A DNA stretch of 64,000 nt. Origin: Novipirellula galeiformis (lineage in GTDB: Bacteria > Planctomycetota > Planctomycetia > Pirellulales > Pirellulaceae). This document shows, one piece after another, positions 54,917-63,640 of the stretch (positions are counted from its first letter, which is position 1; the number at the start of each line of letters is the position of its first letter). The notes under the pieces are model-generated. The model ran no database searches. It was not told the origin of the DNA and saw only the letters and a program-made list of their open reading frames with translations. Made by a program: the position numbers and the translations under genes. The DNA lies in assembly GCF_007860095.1 (NCBI RefSeq), contig NZ_SJPT01000009.1, forward strand, positions 1 to 64,000, written 5' to 3'.

Positions 54917-55990
54917 TTAGTTGACCTCGATGACTTCCGCACCGGCGCGGCTGCCAATCGCTTGCCAAGTCGCAAAATCGATGCTGTCCGTGTACATCGT
55001 CACCGAACCATCGGCCCGACAGACCAGGGCGCCGCCGGGATGGTAGCTCGATGCCGCCTTGTGCAAAGTCGTGTATCCAGTTCCACCGCAGTTGTATCGC
55101 TGTTTCGTCGCATCCTGGTTGCGGCGATTCCAATTGATTGGCAGCGTGTGGCTGTACACGACATTAAAACTGATCGCGCGATAATATTGCTGACCGGCAT
55201 AACGAATCGCTGTCCCGCCACCACTGAGGCATTGCGGATAATTGCGACCGTCACGAAGCTCCGCTGTGGTGGGCGTGCCCGAAAAGAACATCGTCGTATT
55301 GTCCGTCGTCGTGGCGTTGAAGGCCAAGGTGGATAGCATCACTTCGGCGAACAATGCGGTATTGCTTGTCCCGTCGATGATCTCCGACATCTTGGGGCCT
55401 TTCATGACTTCACCAGCGGAGGGATAGGGTTTGGCGAAAATGCCATCCAAGTCCGCGATACCACCGCGGTAGTTGGCCCCCCCAATGCAACCTTGATAGC
55501 TCTGTCGGCCCGCCCCGTAATAATTGATCGACGAGACTTCCGACGGACACAAAAAGGTAGGCACGTCCATCGCTCGCGCCGCCGCATTGGCTCCCGTCAA
55601 CGCGGGAATGCTTGTATGGATCGGCGTGTCGCTGTTGGTGTTGTAATCCAAGTTGAACAGATCGTACTTACTGCCCTGTTCAAAGTACGGCATCATGTAC
55701 ACCTGGAAGGGAGCTTCCGAAGTTTTCGTCACCTTTGTCCCGTTGGTTTCCGTGAAAACCTTGGTGTGTTGGGTGGGGGGAAAATATCGGAAAGCGCTCT
55801 CGAAGTTATGGGCGGCCAAGCCCAGTTGCTTCAGGTTGTTGGAACATTGCATCCGCCGTGCGGCTTCCCGAGCGGCCTGCACCGCCGGCAACAGAAGGCC
55901 CACCAGCACTCCAATGATCGCAATCACGACGAGCAATTCAACCAGCGTGAAGCCAGCACGGTTACGTTGTCTCAAACACATAAGGTTCAT
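54917..55990 (-). CDS. DUF1559 domain protein, second copy
   Basis: The 357-residue protein has the prepilin-like motif [15 protein letters not shown] (residues 13-27), [20 protein letters not shown], and the C-terminal [20 protein letters not shown] signature. A GAGGGG ribosome site precedes ATG 55990. It is not the twin of the first copy: the central domain ([20 protein letters not shown]) differs. The DUF1559 genes at both ends of the window are unrelated by position. Confidence 0.95.
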   Translation of the reverse strand: MNLMCLRQRNRAGFTLVELLVVIAIIGVLVGLLLPAVQAAREAARRMQCSNNLKQLGLAAHNFESAFRYFPPTQHTKVFTETNGTKVTKTSEAPFQVYMMPYFEQGSKYDLFNLDYNTNSDTPIHTSIPALTGANAAARAMDVPTFLCPSEVSSINYYGAGRQSYQGCIGGANYRGGIADLDGIFAKPYPSAGEVMKGPKMSEIIDGTSNTALFAEVMLSTLAFNATTTDNTTMFFSGTPTTAELRDGRNYPQCLSGGGTAIRYAGQQYYRAISFNVVYSHTLPINWNRRNQDATKQRYNCGGTGYTTLHKAASSYHPGGALVCRADGSVTMYTDSIDFATWQAIGSRAGAEVIEVN

Positions 55991-56914
55991 AGGAACCGCC
56001 CCTCAAATCAAATAGGAAGAAAATAAAAGAACTGAATACTGCGGTGATCCTCGCAACATCTCAGGAGCAAACCAGGAGTGCGATTGCCACGCGTCGCTGC
56101 CCCGAAGGGGGCGTAGAACTCTCGGAACTCTCGAACCGAATCGTCATCCGGCGTGTGGCATGCAACGACAACTGTCCCCCTATTGGCTGTCCCCGTACTG
56201 CCTCACCACAAGCAAGAGCGAAGGCTTCGCGCGTGAGATATTATTCAGCCGTTTTCCGCAGTCAAGGACTTAGAACAAGCCGGTGAGCGGAAAGTTCCAC
56301 TCAGCCCACGGACATCCCCATTTCCCGGCGGTTCCGGCTGCCCCCGTCAGCATCGGCCTTGAACCCAGGCAATTGAATGGGGTGATCTCCGAGGTCAGCA
56401 TTTACACCCACAAATTGCCACTCCGCCGCGATTTTTGCGGGCTCGGCGTCCCCGCTGCGACGAGCTGAAACGCCCCCCGTTCACGGAGTCGTCCATCCCC
56501 TTTTATCGCTTCCAAAAATGGATCGTTATGAAACGCATCTGGACAGGCTGGTTGTCGTTTCCAAACTGTCCAACAACCATCAGCCACCTCCCCGCTCGGT
56601 GGTAACGAGACTCCACTCAGCGGCAAAAAAGAGGAGGTGATCGGCTGCGGCATCATCAGCCCCCTCGGTTGTTGCCGGCGATCGCGGCAGCCCCGTTCCA
56701 CCCCATGCGTTCTCTCGGCGCCCCCACCCCATCGCTGTGACGGGCAACCTGCAACCACGGGACAATCCGCGTCAACGAGCCAACGAGCCAGTCCGCCGGT
56801 CGGACCAACCGGGCGGTCGGGCGGCCGGGCGGGCACTAACCCATGCGTCCGACCTTGCCGCGGCGCGGTTTGCTTCCGATGACTCGACGCTGCGTAGATC
56901 CGCTGCGACCAGAG
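55991..56914. other. Gene-free region upstream of the second DUF1559 gene
   Basis: Includes G/C-rich stretches at 56750-56840 with near-duplicate short units (CAACGAGCCAACGAGCCAGT, then GGGCGGTCGGGCGGCCGGGC). The long minus frame at 56402-57022 lacks a recognisable protein; its middle is repeat DNA. Nothing else is supported. Confidence 0.4.
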
Positions 56915-57046
56915 TAGTGCTTCATCCCGAATTGAATTTAGGGTAACCGAACTCGTCAAGAGCTTCGGATTGCTCGGCAAATGCAACGCCAGTCTTGACG
57001 ACTTCCGCGACGTCCAACCCAAGGTGTTAATCGGGATGAAGCACTA
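56915..57046. repeat. Palindrome-ended element, family E (MITE-like)
   Basis: The 132-bp element begins TAGTGCTTCATCCCGA (56915-56930) and ends with its exact complement (57031-57046). It encodes nothing. It sits 32 bp before the nested A/B/C repeats. Confidence 0.85.
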
Positions 57047-57126
57047 AGCAGGCAGGCAGGAATGATTGGGCGAAATCCCATTAGCCGCTTGGACGCTAGC
57101 CCCGGTTGAACGTAGGAACCGTGGCT

Positions 57127-57414
57127 CGTGTTTTGTTACAGCCCGAGGTTAGGGTAGTGGACCAGGCGACGAGCGGTTGATGACCCGCAAATACGATTAC
57201 GCCGGAGGCGTCCGCAGACATTAGCCGGCGGTCGAGCGAAGCGAAAACCGCCGGAAACAGATCAAAACCTAAACGTCGCCCCCGAAGGTGGTCGGAGATC
57301 CATCACCAAGGATTCTACAACAGGAGGCGACGAGTCCCTTACCTACCACGAATCCCAGGGACTCGTTGCCTCGTCCACAACGGTCAAACCCTACTTTTTA
57401 GCTGTGACAAAGCA
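57127..57414. repeat. Family B element inserted in family A, itself interrupted
   Basis: The ends are imperfect inverted repeats: GTGTTTTGTTACAGC and GCTGTGACAAAGCA. CT flanks both sides (57125-57126 and 57415-57416), suggesting a 2-bp target duplication. Removing the 151-bp insertion restores the palindrome seen at 42735-42801. Confidence 0.85.
57174..57324. repeat. Family C element inserted in family B
   Basis: The 151-bp segment is flanked by the 10-bp direct repeat AGGCGACGAG (57164-57173 and 57325-57334), which looks like a target-site duplication. Inside is a stem CCGGCGGT (57225-57232) / ACCGCCGG (57247-57254). Confidence 0.85.
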
Positions 57415-57624
57415 CTCACGCCAAAACGGCTAATTTGCCGAACGACTCCTGCCTACATGCTTAGCCGCGTGACCCGAAAAGTAGACACACCTCTTCAGGG
57501 CGAACCTTAGGACGAAGCAATCCAGTGGCAACCGATCATCGTGATCGATGGAGAGACGGCCCGCACGGCTGCCGCCAGGCGAGTCGCATGCTGCCGCCGG
57601 GAGAGTTGCGTTTCACCCGCGCAT

Positions 57625-57657
57625 AAAAAAACGCAAGACAGGATGAGTGTCTTGCGT
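57625..57657 (-). terminator. Intrinsic terminator of the Gly/Met-repeat gene
   Basis: ACGCAAGACA (57631-57640) and TGTCTTGCGT (57648-57657) form a perfect 10-bp stem with a 7-nt loop. On the minus strand it is followed by a run of T (A at 57625-57630). It lies 36 bp after the stop at 57694. Confidence 0.9.
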
Positions 57658-57693
57658 TGCGGTGTTGGAAAGCATCACGTTCAGGGCGAGCGA

Positions 57694-58593
57694 TTAGCTC
57701 GCATCATCCGCGAGGGAGCTACCCGACTCGCTCTGTTTCGCATAGTCGTCCGAGGTGCGAACGATGCGATCGATTTCATGAACCACGAGCATCGCGGTCT
57801 TCAATTCGATCGGCGAGAACCAACGCAGCGTTCCAGTGTACTTGCTCTCCACCCGATTCTTTTGAGCCAGCTCGGCCCACGACATGTTATCCATCAAGTG
57901 CCAAGCTACCGCTTGGGCGGTGTTTTGCGTAATCATGCCATTTCCTAGCGTTTCGCAAACCATGCGCACGTTCGGGCTCGTGGTGAACTGCTCCAGCGGA
58001 ACGATCTTGTAAGCCATTTTAGGATTAGGGTCCGGCTTGCCATGCTCGAGGCAAACGGTGACGACCGATATTTTTTTAACTCGTTCGGGAGCGATGCGTT
58101 GGAAGCCGCCCATGCCACCCATGCCGCCGCCACCCATACCGCCGCCGCCCATGCCGCCCATGCCGCCGCCCATACCACCCATGCCGCCGCCCATGGCTTG
58201 ACCGCCACCCATGCCGCCCATGCCGCCGCCCATACCGCCCATGCCGCCGCCCATGCCACCCATGCCGCCGCCCATGCCACCCATGCCGCCACCAAACTGG
58301 GCAAGCACAGGCACCCCAGCGAACGCGGCTGGCATTTGGATGTTGAGGGGTTTATCGGTCAAATTTTTGACCAGCACATTAGCCTTGGTCGCATTGATGG
58401 GGATGAATTTAACTTCGATCTGTCCCGCTTCCATCGCAGCGAACATTTCCGCGTTGGCGACATCGCCCCCAGCCGGGACTTCGCCACCGCGAGAGGCAGT
58501 TCCATTGAGGACGGACAACATCAACAAGCAGGTTGGCAGAGCCAGTAAATTTCGACAACGAGAGAATTCAATCACGCTAAGGTTCCTGTTCAT
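57694..58593 (-). CDS. Secreted protein with Gly/Met (GGMGGM) repeat
   Basis: From the ATG at 58593 it has 299 residues. A leader (LLALPTCLLMLSVLNGTASR) suggests export. Between two conserved blocks is a run of GGMGGMGG units of about 70 residues (about 99-168) with DNA repeats on the same pattern. The C-terminal block (ERVKKISVVTVCLEHGKPDP, VRMVCETLGNGMITQNTAQA, AWHLMDNMSWAELAQKN) looks like a folded domain that I do not recognise. The Gly/Met repeat is likely flexible, and methionine-rich segments may bind copper or be oxidised. A terminator follows. Confidence 0.82.
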   Translation of the reverse strand: MNRNLSVIEFSRCRNLLALPTCLLMLSVLNGTASRGGEVPAGGDVANAEMFAAMEAGQIEVKFIPINATKANVLVKNLTDKPLNIQMPAAFAGVPVLAQFGGGMGGMGGGMGGMGGGMGGMGGGMGGMGGGQAMGGGMGGMGGGMGGMGGGGMGGGGMGGMGGFQRIAPERVKKISVVTVCLEHGKPDPNPKMAYKIVPLEQFTTSPNVRMVCETLGNGMITQNTAQAVAWHLMDNMSWAELAQKNRVESKYTGTLRWFSPIELKTAMLVVHEIDRIVRTSDDYAKQSESGSSLADDAS

Positions 58594-59145
58594 CGATTCG
58601 CCTCTTGGAAAATAAGTGGTTGACAAGGGTCGTGTTGTTCGACAAATGAGGCGAACCGGACCGTACCGCCCACAGAGTAAACCTCTGATTCCCCAGGAAG
58701 TACGAGCGATTTGTTGCCGAACAGACGCTCCTTATCGTAATCACTTCGCGACAGTGCACCAAGCAGAAACCGAAGAACAACCATGATGAATTCGTCCTGC
58801 TTAGGCAATTTCTGCGGGTCTCTCCGATTTTGCTGGAATAATCGGAAAATTCGCCACTTTTTCGGGCGGATTGTGGCAGAGAGACGCCGAATCGGTTGGC
58901 ATTATCAAGCTGGCAACTAGGATGCAGTGAGTTCGCAATGAGTGCCCCACCAAGACCTTTCGCATGAATGGTTAAAACCGTTAATGGAAAGGGGCTTTAG
59001 CACGCCCAACCCGCTCGCCTCGAGAGAAACCAATTCATCCGCGGCGTTGTCACTGGTGCAATTGCGACCAAGGAGGATCAACCCTCCTCCCTGATTTCCG
59101 TACCCCCCCTCCCAGATACCACTCCTAAGAAGGACTCTGCTACCG
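58594..59145. other. Gene-free region between two repeat-protein genes
   Basis: An open frame of about 70 codons (58590-58808, minus) ends in a TGA that overlaps the next ATG (ATGA), but its sequence shows no family or signal. I do not call it a gene. The promoter of the downstream EAAAK gene should be near 59050-59130. Confidence 0.4.
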
Positions 59146-60084
59146 ATGAAACGTAAGTCAACCTTGTACTCGATGCTTATTGCCGCGACCGCCTCCACGT
59201 TGTTGGTTGCACCGATCCAGCACGGTGTTGCTCAAGACGCGACCGCTGAAAAAGCAGCGGAAGTCGCAACCGAAAAGGAAGCCCCGAAAGCAGACGAAGC
59301 TGCTGCTAAAGAAGCTGCTGCTAAAGAAGCTGCTGCTAAAGAATCCGCTGCCAAAGAAGCTGCTGCTAAAGAAGCCGCTGCTAAAGAAGCTGCTGCCAAA
59401 GAAGCTGCTGCTAAAGAAGCTGCTGCTAAAGAAGCTGCTGCCAAAGAAGCCGCTGCCAAGAAAGCTGCTGCTAAGAAAGCCGCAGAAATGAAGGAAGCCG
59501 CTGCTAAGAAAGAAGCGGCTGCTAAAGAAGCTGCTGCGAAGAAGGCTGCCGCTGCAAAAGAAGCGGCTGCTAAGGAAGCCGCGATGAAAGAAGCCGCTGC
59601 GAAAAAGGAAGCTGCCGCTAAAGAAGCTGCCGCCAAGGAAGCCGCTGCGAAGAAGGCTGCCGCTGCAAAAGAAGCTGCAATGAAAGAATCGGCTGCCAAG
59701 GCCGCTGCAAAGATCGAAGCTGAAAAGGCTGCTGCCGCTGCGACTCCGGTTGTGACTCCCGCTCCCGCTCCAGCTCCAGCACCCGCACCCGCACCTGAAG
59801 CCATGGTCGAGGAAGTCGCTCCTGTCGCTCCCGAAGCGATTGTTGAATCGCACGGCGAAGTCGCTCCTGTTGTTATTGAAGGTTCGGCTTGCTGTGGAAG
59901 CGTCGTCGCCGAGGGTGCTGTGATCGAACACAGCCACGAAGTGATTGTTGATGCCTGCGGTTGCGAAGTTGCCCCCACTTGCTGCGAGCCCGTTGTGCTT
60001 TGTTGCGAGCCAGCTCCGACTTGCTGCACCCCAGCTCCGAAGCACTGCGGTTTGCTGAATCGCTTGTTCGGCATCTTCAACTAA
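59146..60084 (+). CDS. Secreted Ala/Lys/Glu helical-repeat protein with cysteine-rich tail
   Basis: The 312-residue protein has a signal peptide (TLYSMLIAATASTLLVAPIQ), then from residue 51 to about 195 a run of EAAAK-type pentads with few breaks (KKAAEMKE, AAMKE), a natural version of a rigid alpha-helical rod. A Pro-Ala stretch (APAPAPAPAPAP) follows, then an outer domain with 11 cysteines, mostly in CC pairs (SACCGSV, ACGCEV, TCCEP, LCCEP, TCCTP). The DNA uses GCT/GCC/GCA and AAA/AAG mixes, so it is not a simple nucleotide repeat. It could be a cell-envelope spacer with a cross-linked or metal-binding head. AAGGA precedes the ATG and a terminator follows. Confidence 0.85.
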   Translation: MKRKSTLYSMLIAATASTLLVAPIQHGVAQDATAEKAAEVATEKEAPKADEAAAKEAAAKEAAAKESAAKEAAAKEAAAKEAAAKEAAAKEAAAKEAAAKEAAAKKAAAKKAAEMKEAAAKKEAAAKEAAAKKAAAAKEAAAKEAAMKEAAAKKEAAAKEAAAKEAAAKKAAAAKEAAMKESAAKAAAKIEAEKAAAAATPVVTPAPAPAPAPAPAPEAMVEEVAPVAPEAIVESHGEVAPVVIEGSACCGSVVAEGAVIEHSHEVIVDACGCEVAPTCCEPVVLCCEPAPTCCTPAPKHCGLLNRLFGIFN

Positions 60085-60162
60085 GCGGCTCGCTTCGGCT
60101 GAATTCCCCGCCTGGGAAACACGTTCGTTTTCGCACGCGTTTGCTCCCGGGCAAGACAAACA

Positions 60163-60203
60163 AAAACCGGCTTACGATTGAATCAATCGGAAGCCGGTTT
60201 TTT
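60163..60203 (+). terminator. Intrinsic terminator of the EAAAK gene
   Basis: AAAACCGGCTT (60163-60173) pairs with AAGCCGGTTTT (60191-60201); between them CGATTG and CAATCG lengthen the stem. T run at 60198-60203. Confidence 0.92.
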
Positions 60204-60329
60204 CGTGGCATCGTGTTCGCTAAACGCGAAGGTTTGTTAGCTCGACGGCGAATGGAGCGGGAACCAAAACAGCCTGAAAATGATTATCCAATCACCGTTT
60301 TAACCGCTCGATTTTTTAGCGGCCCCGCG

Positions 60330-62129
60330 TTATCCCGCTGCGGACTCCAAGGAAGCCGCGAACGCTTTCTTGAGTCGCTCGGTCGCCGCTTCCACCTTTT
60401 CGGTCGCAACGACCGCATTGACCTGCAACTCACTCGTTCCGATCATCTCGATATTAATGCCCAGATCGGCCAGCTGCTTGAACAGAATCGTTCCCACTTG
60501 CGTGTGGCTACGCAGCCCAATCCCGCTGACGGTAATCTTGGAAATATCGGTACCGCTTTGGAAATCGCGCATCCCGTGTTTCTTACAAACTTGATGGGTG
60601 ACCTCCAAACTACGTTCGATCGCATCTTGGTGGATGGTAAAGCTTATGCTCGTCGAACCATCTTCCCCGTCATAACCTTGCACGATCATGTCGACAAAGA
60701 CGCCGGCCTCGCCGATCGTCTCGAAGATGTCCGCGGCAATTCCTGGCTTATCGGGAACGCCGTGCAACGTCACACGCGCTTGTGACTTGGTGAGGGAAAT
60801 TCCCGTCAACGTCAGCGCCTCGAGCACGTCCGCTTGCAAGCGACTGATCAATGCATCGACATCGGCGCGATTACCACGTTCGGAGCGAATTTGGTCCCAC
60901 GATTTTGCGTCTTCGGGCTTTTCATGCAGCGTGAACGCGTGATGGACGGCTCGCAGAGCCGCATCGGCCTGGGAACGGGGCACGAGGGTCGAAATCTTGA
61001 TTTCGCTGGTCGTGATCATCTGAATATTGACATTCGCATCGGCCAGCGCTCGAAACATGGTCGATGCCACGTTGGTTTGCTTGGCCATATTGCCTCCAAC
61101 CACCGAGACCTTGGAGACTTGGTCGTCATAAGTGACCGCGTGAGCACCGACCTCGGGCAACACTTCCTTCAGTGTCTTGAGCGTGGTTTGCAGATCCTCT
61201 TCGCGAACGGTAAAGGAGATGTCCGCACGTCCCTGCAACCCGATGTCTTGGACCACCATATCGACGGCGATCTTTTGGGCCGCAATGGCCGAGAAGATCT
61301 GCAGACTTTTCCCGGGCACGTCGGGGACACCGAGCACGGTGACCCGGGCTTCGTTGGGGGTCATCGCCGCTCCGCAAACCGACGCGGTTTGCGATTCGGT
61401 TTCGGTCACAATCATGGTCCCTTGCATGTCCGAAAAACTGCTGCGGACGTGGATTGGAACATTAAATTTCTTGGCAAACTCGATACTGCGATTGTGCATC
61501 ACGCCCGACCCGAGACTGGCGAGCTCGAGCATTTCATCGTAGCTAATCACATCGACACGACGCGCCTCGGGCAACAATCGCGGGTCGGTGGTGTAAACGC
61601 CATCGACATCGGTGTAGATCTCACAGGCATCGGCGCCGAGCACCGAGGCCAATGCGACGGCGGTCGTATCGCTACCACCGCGTCCCAGCGTGGTGATATT
61701 CAAATCATCATCAATGCCTTGAAAACCGGCGGCGACGACGATGTTTCCTTCGTCCAACAAACGCTCGATCCGCTCGGTGGAAATCGATTGGATGCGTGCT
61801 TTGCTGAAGCTATCGTCGGTTTTCATGCCGATCTGGCCTCCCGTCAAACTGACGGCCTTGGAGCCCAGGGCATCGATCGCCATCGCCACCAAGGCGACGC
61901 TGACCTGTTCCCCCGTGCTGACCAGCATGTCCATTTCACGCGCTGGGGGATTGGGACTGACATCGCTGGCCAGCTTTAACAGCACGTCCGTATTCTTGCC
62001 CATCGCGCTAACGACCATCACCACGCGATGACCTTGTTGCTGGGCACGAATGGCTTTGCGTGCCGCGGCGCGGATCTTTTCGACATCAGCGACGCTGGTA
62101 CCGCCAAACTTTTGAACGATCAGTGACAT
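60330..62129 (-). CDS. lysC: Aspartate kinase with an enlarged ACT region
   Basis: The 599-residue enzyme phosphorylates aspartate, the first step to lysine, threonine and methionine. The kinase part starts VQKFGGTSVADVEKIRAAAR (KFGGTS at 7-12) and contains TLGRGGSDTTAVALA and SSFSDMQGT. Usual bacterial enzymes end near 400-450 residues with two ACT domains; here the region after about 260 holds two similar halves, each with a VTVLGVPDVPGKS or VTLHGVPDKPGIA start and a later VSVVGGNM / ITVSGIGLRSHTQVG, implying four ACT units. These should mediate feedback control by amino acids. Confidence 0.95.
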   Translation of the reverse strand: MSLIVQKFGGTSVADVEKIRAAARKAIRAQQQGHRVVMVVSAMGKNTDVLLKLASDVSPNPPAREMDMLVSTGEQVSVALVAMAIDALGSKAVSLTGGQIGMKTDDSFSKARIQSISTERIERLLDEGNIVVAAGFQGIDDDLNITTLGRGGSDTTAVALASVLGADACEIYTDVDGVYTTDPRLLPEARRVDVISYDEMLELASLGSGVMHNRSIEFAKKFNVPIHVRSSFSDMQGTMIVTETESQTASVCGAAMTPNEARVTVLGVPDVPGKSLQIFSAIAAQKIAVDMVVQDIGLQGRADISFTVREEDLQTTLKTLKEVLPEVGAHAVTYDDQVSKVSVVGGNMAKQTNVASTMFRALADANVNIQMITTSEIKISTLVPRSQADAALRAVHHAFTLHEKPEDAKSWDQIRSERGNRADVDALISRLQADVLEALTLTGISLTKSQARVTLHGVPDKPGIAADIFETIGEAGVFVDMIVQGYDGEDGSTSISFTIHQDAIERSLEVTHQVCKKHGMRDFQSGTDISKITVSGIGLRSHTQVGTILFKQLADLGINIEMIGTSELQVNAVVATEKVEAATERLKKAFAASLESAAG

Positions 62130-62182
62130 GGGAAGCAGGTGAAGTTAAAAGGGTGAAGGAAACAGAGAAATGCCAAAGGGCT

Positions 62183-63418
62183 TTAGAGCTTAATAAACGC
62201 GTCCATCAGATCCCAACCGTGATCGAATCGGCGGCCACTCGCCTCCGCTGTAATCTCGTCATAGCTGGTCTGTGAATCGGCATCGATTCCGGTCCCCGCC
62301 ATCAACAGCGGAACCATCCCGTGCGTGTGTTTCTTGGTGCTACAGAAGGTTGGATGATCGGGAGTCACCAAGATCCGGTAATCTCCATGCTTGGCCAGGG
62401 CTTCGCACAGCGGGGCCACAATCGATTTGTCGATGCTTTGCAGCGCCTTGATTTTTTCATCGTGGCGTCCTTCATGCGAAGCTTCATCGGGCGCTTCGAT
62501 GTGAACGCAAACGACGTCATACTGTTCCAAAGCTTCGACCGCCGCGCGCCCCTTGGCTTCATAATCGGTGTCCAGATATCCGGTGGCGCCGGCGACCTCG
62601 ATTCGCGGCCAACCCACTAGAGCAGCAATGCCACGCAACAAATCAACGGCGGTAATCATCGCTCCGTTGATGCCGTAACGCTGGTGAAAACTTGGCAATT
62701 GTGGTGCACCACCGAGTCCCCACAACCACAGATGGGTCGCCGGGCGTTTGCCCTCGGCGATCCGTTTTTGGTTGACCGGATGCGAGGCAAACAGCTCCTC
62801 GGATTCACTCATCAAACGAACCAACCATTCGCTGCCCGGGCCGCGTGGAAAATCGTTCGCCACCGACAAATCGGTCAAATCATGCGGGGCTTGCGATCGA
62901 GTGTCACTGGAAAAGGGAGCCGGAGTGGAGGCGTCGCCTCGATAAATCAACAGATTTCGATAACTGACGCCCGGCACAAATTCAAACCGTGACGCCATCA
63001 CATCGCCCGCGGCGGCGGCTTTGGCTAACAATTCGGCCTGGGCCGCACGCAGCAACTCCGCCCCTTCTTCGCTGGAAATGTGATCGGCGGTAAAGTCGAC
63101 CATCGTTTGGTCTTCGATCGTGACCAAATTGCAGCGCACCGCCCAATCATGTTCGCCCAGCGTGATGCCTTGCGCGGCGGCTTCTAAGGGGGCACGCCCG
63201 GTGAAATAGACATCGGGGTCGTAGCCGAGCAAACAGAGGTTGGCGACCTCGCTGCCGGCGGGCAAATGCGCCGGCGTATTGTTAGCCAGCGCCAACGAGC
63301 CTTGCGATGCCAAGCGATCCAGTGCGGGCAAATGGGCGGCTTGCAGGGGAGTGCGGCCACCGAGCGCTTCGATGGGTTCGTCCGCACAGCCGTCAGGAAT
63401 AATGATCACATATTTCAT
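62183..63418 (-). CDS. Cofactor-independent phosphoglycerate mutase family / putative homoserine kinase
   Basis: From the ATG at 63418, behind GGAGG, it has 411 residues. It has the alkaline-phosphatase-type metal fold of archaeal-type ApgM: YVIIIPDGCADEP, GSEVANLCLLGYDP (Ser nucleophile region), VCVHIEAPDEASHEGR and RILVTPDHPTFCSTKKHTHG. This family has two known uses, glycolytic mutase and a proposed non-orthologous homoserine kinase found near threonine genes. lysC is the next gene downstream on the same strand (53 bp), which favours the second. The sequence alone does not decide. Confidence 0.88.
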   Translation of the reverse strand: MKYVIIIPDGCADEPIEALGGRTPLQAAHLPALDRLASQGSLALANNTPAHLPAGSEVANLCLLGYDPDVYFTGRAPLEAAAQGITLGEHDWAVRCNLVTIEDQTMVDFTADHISSEEGAELLRAAQAELLAKAAAAGDVMASRFEFVPGVSYRNLLIYRGDASTPAPFSSDTRSQAPHDLTDLSVANDFPRGPGSEWLVRLMSESEELFASHPVNQKRIAEGKRPATHLWLWGLGGAPQLPSFHQRYGINGAMITAVDLLRGIAALVGWPRIEVAGATGYLDTDYEAKGRAAVEALEQYDVVCVHIEAPDEASHEGRHDEKIKALQSIDKSIVAPLCEALAKHGDYRILVTPDHPTFCSTKKHTHGMVPLLMAGTGIDADSQTSYDEITAEASGRRFDHGWDLMDAFIKL

Positions 63419-63640
63419 GGCGAATCCTCCGCCCACGCGGAATTACAATAAAAACAAACGAGAATGGGGCAGTTTCCATTAGTCCCCCTGGAAGCGAAAG
63501 GGGGTGTTTGCTGGATCATTCTGTTAAACTAGGCCGCTTGTAGACCGGGGGGTTCCTGCGAACACGCGGTTCCCGATTGCATATTCCTTCGCTGCGATTC
63601 CCCCCCCGTCGATATTCCCTCCTTCCCACCAAGGCTAGTC

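Larger units (their letters stand above)
57079..57464. repeat. Family A repeat, split copy
   Basis: The left part (57079-57126, GCTAGCCCCGGTTGAAC ... GGCT) and the right part (57417-57464, CACGCCAAAACGGCTAAT ... TGCTTAG) rejoin to give the sequence order seen intact at 91-181. A family B element lies between them. Confidence 0.85.

Noticed and set aside
56402-57022. Minus-strand frame of 206 codons
   Set aside because: It runs through G/C-rich repeat DNA and into the family E element, with no recognisable domain or ribosome site.
58590-58808. 72-codon frame whose stop overlaps the start of the Gly/Met-repeat gene
   Set aside because: The ATGA overlap is suggestive, but the sequence has no signal or family pattern and could be chance.
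59158-60159. Long minus-strand frames opposite the EAAAK gene (282 and 333 codons)
   Set aside because: They are low-complexity Ala or Ser/Phe strings that arise from the repeat on the other strand.
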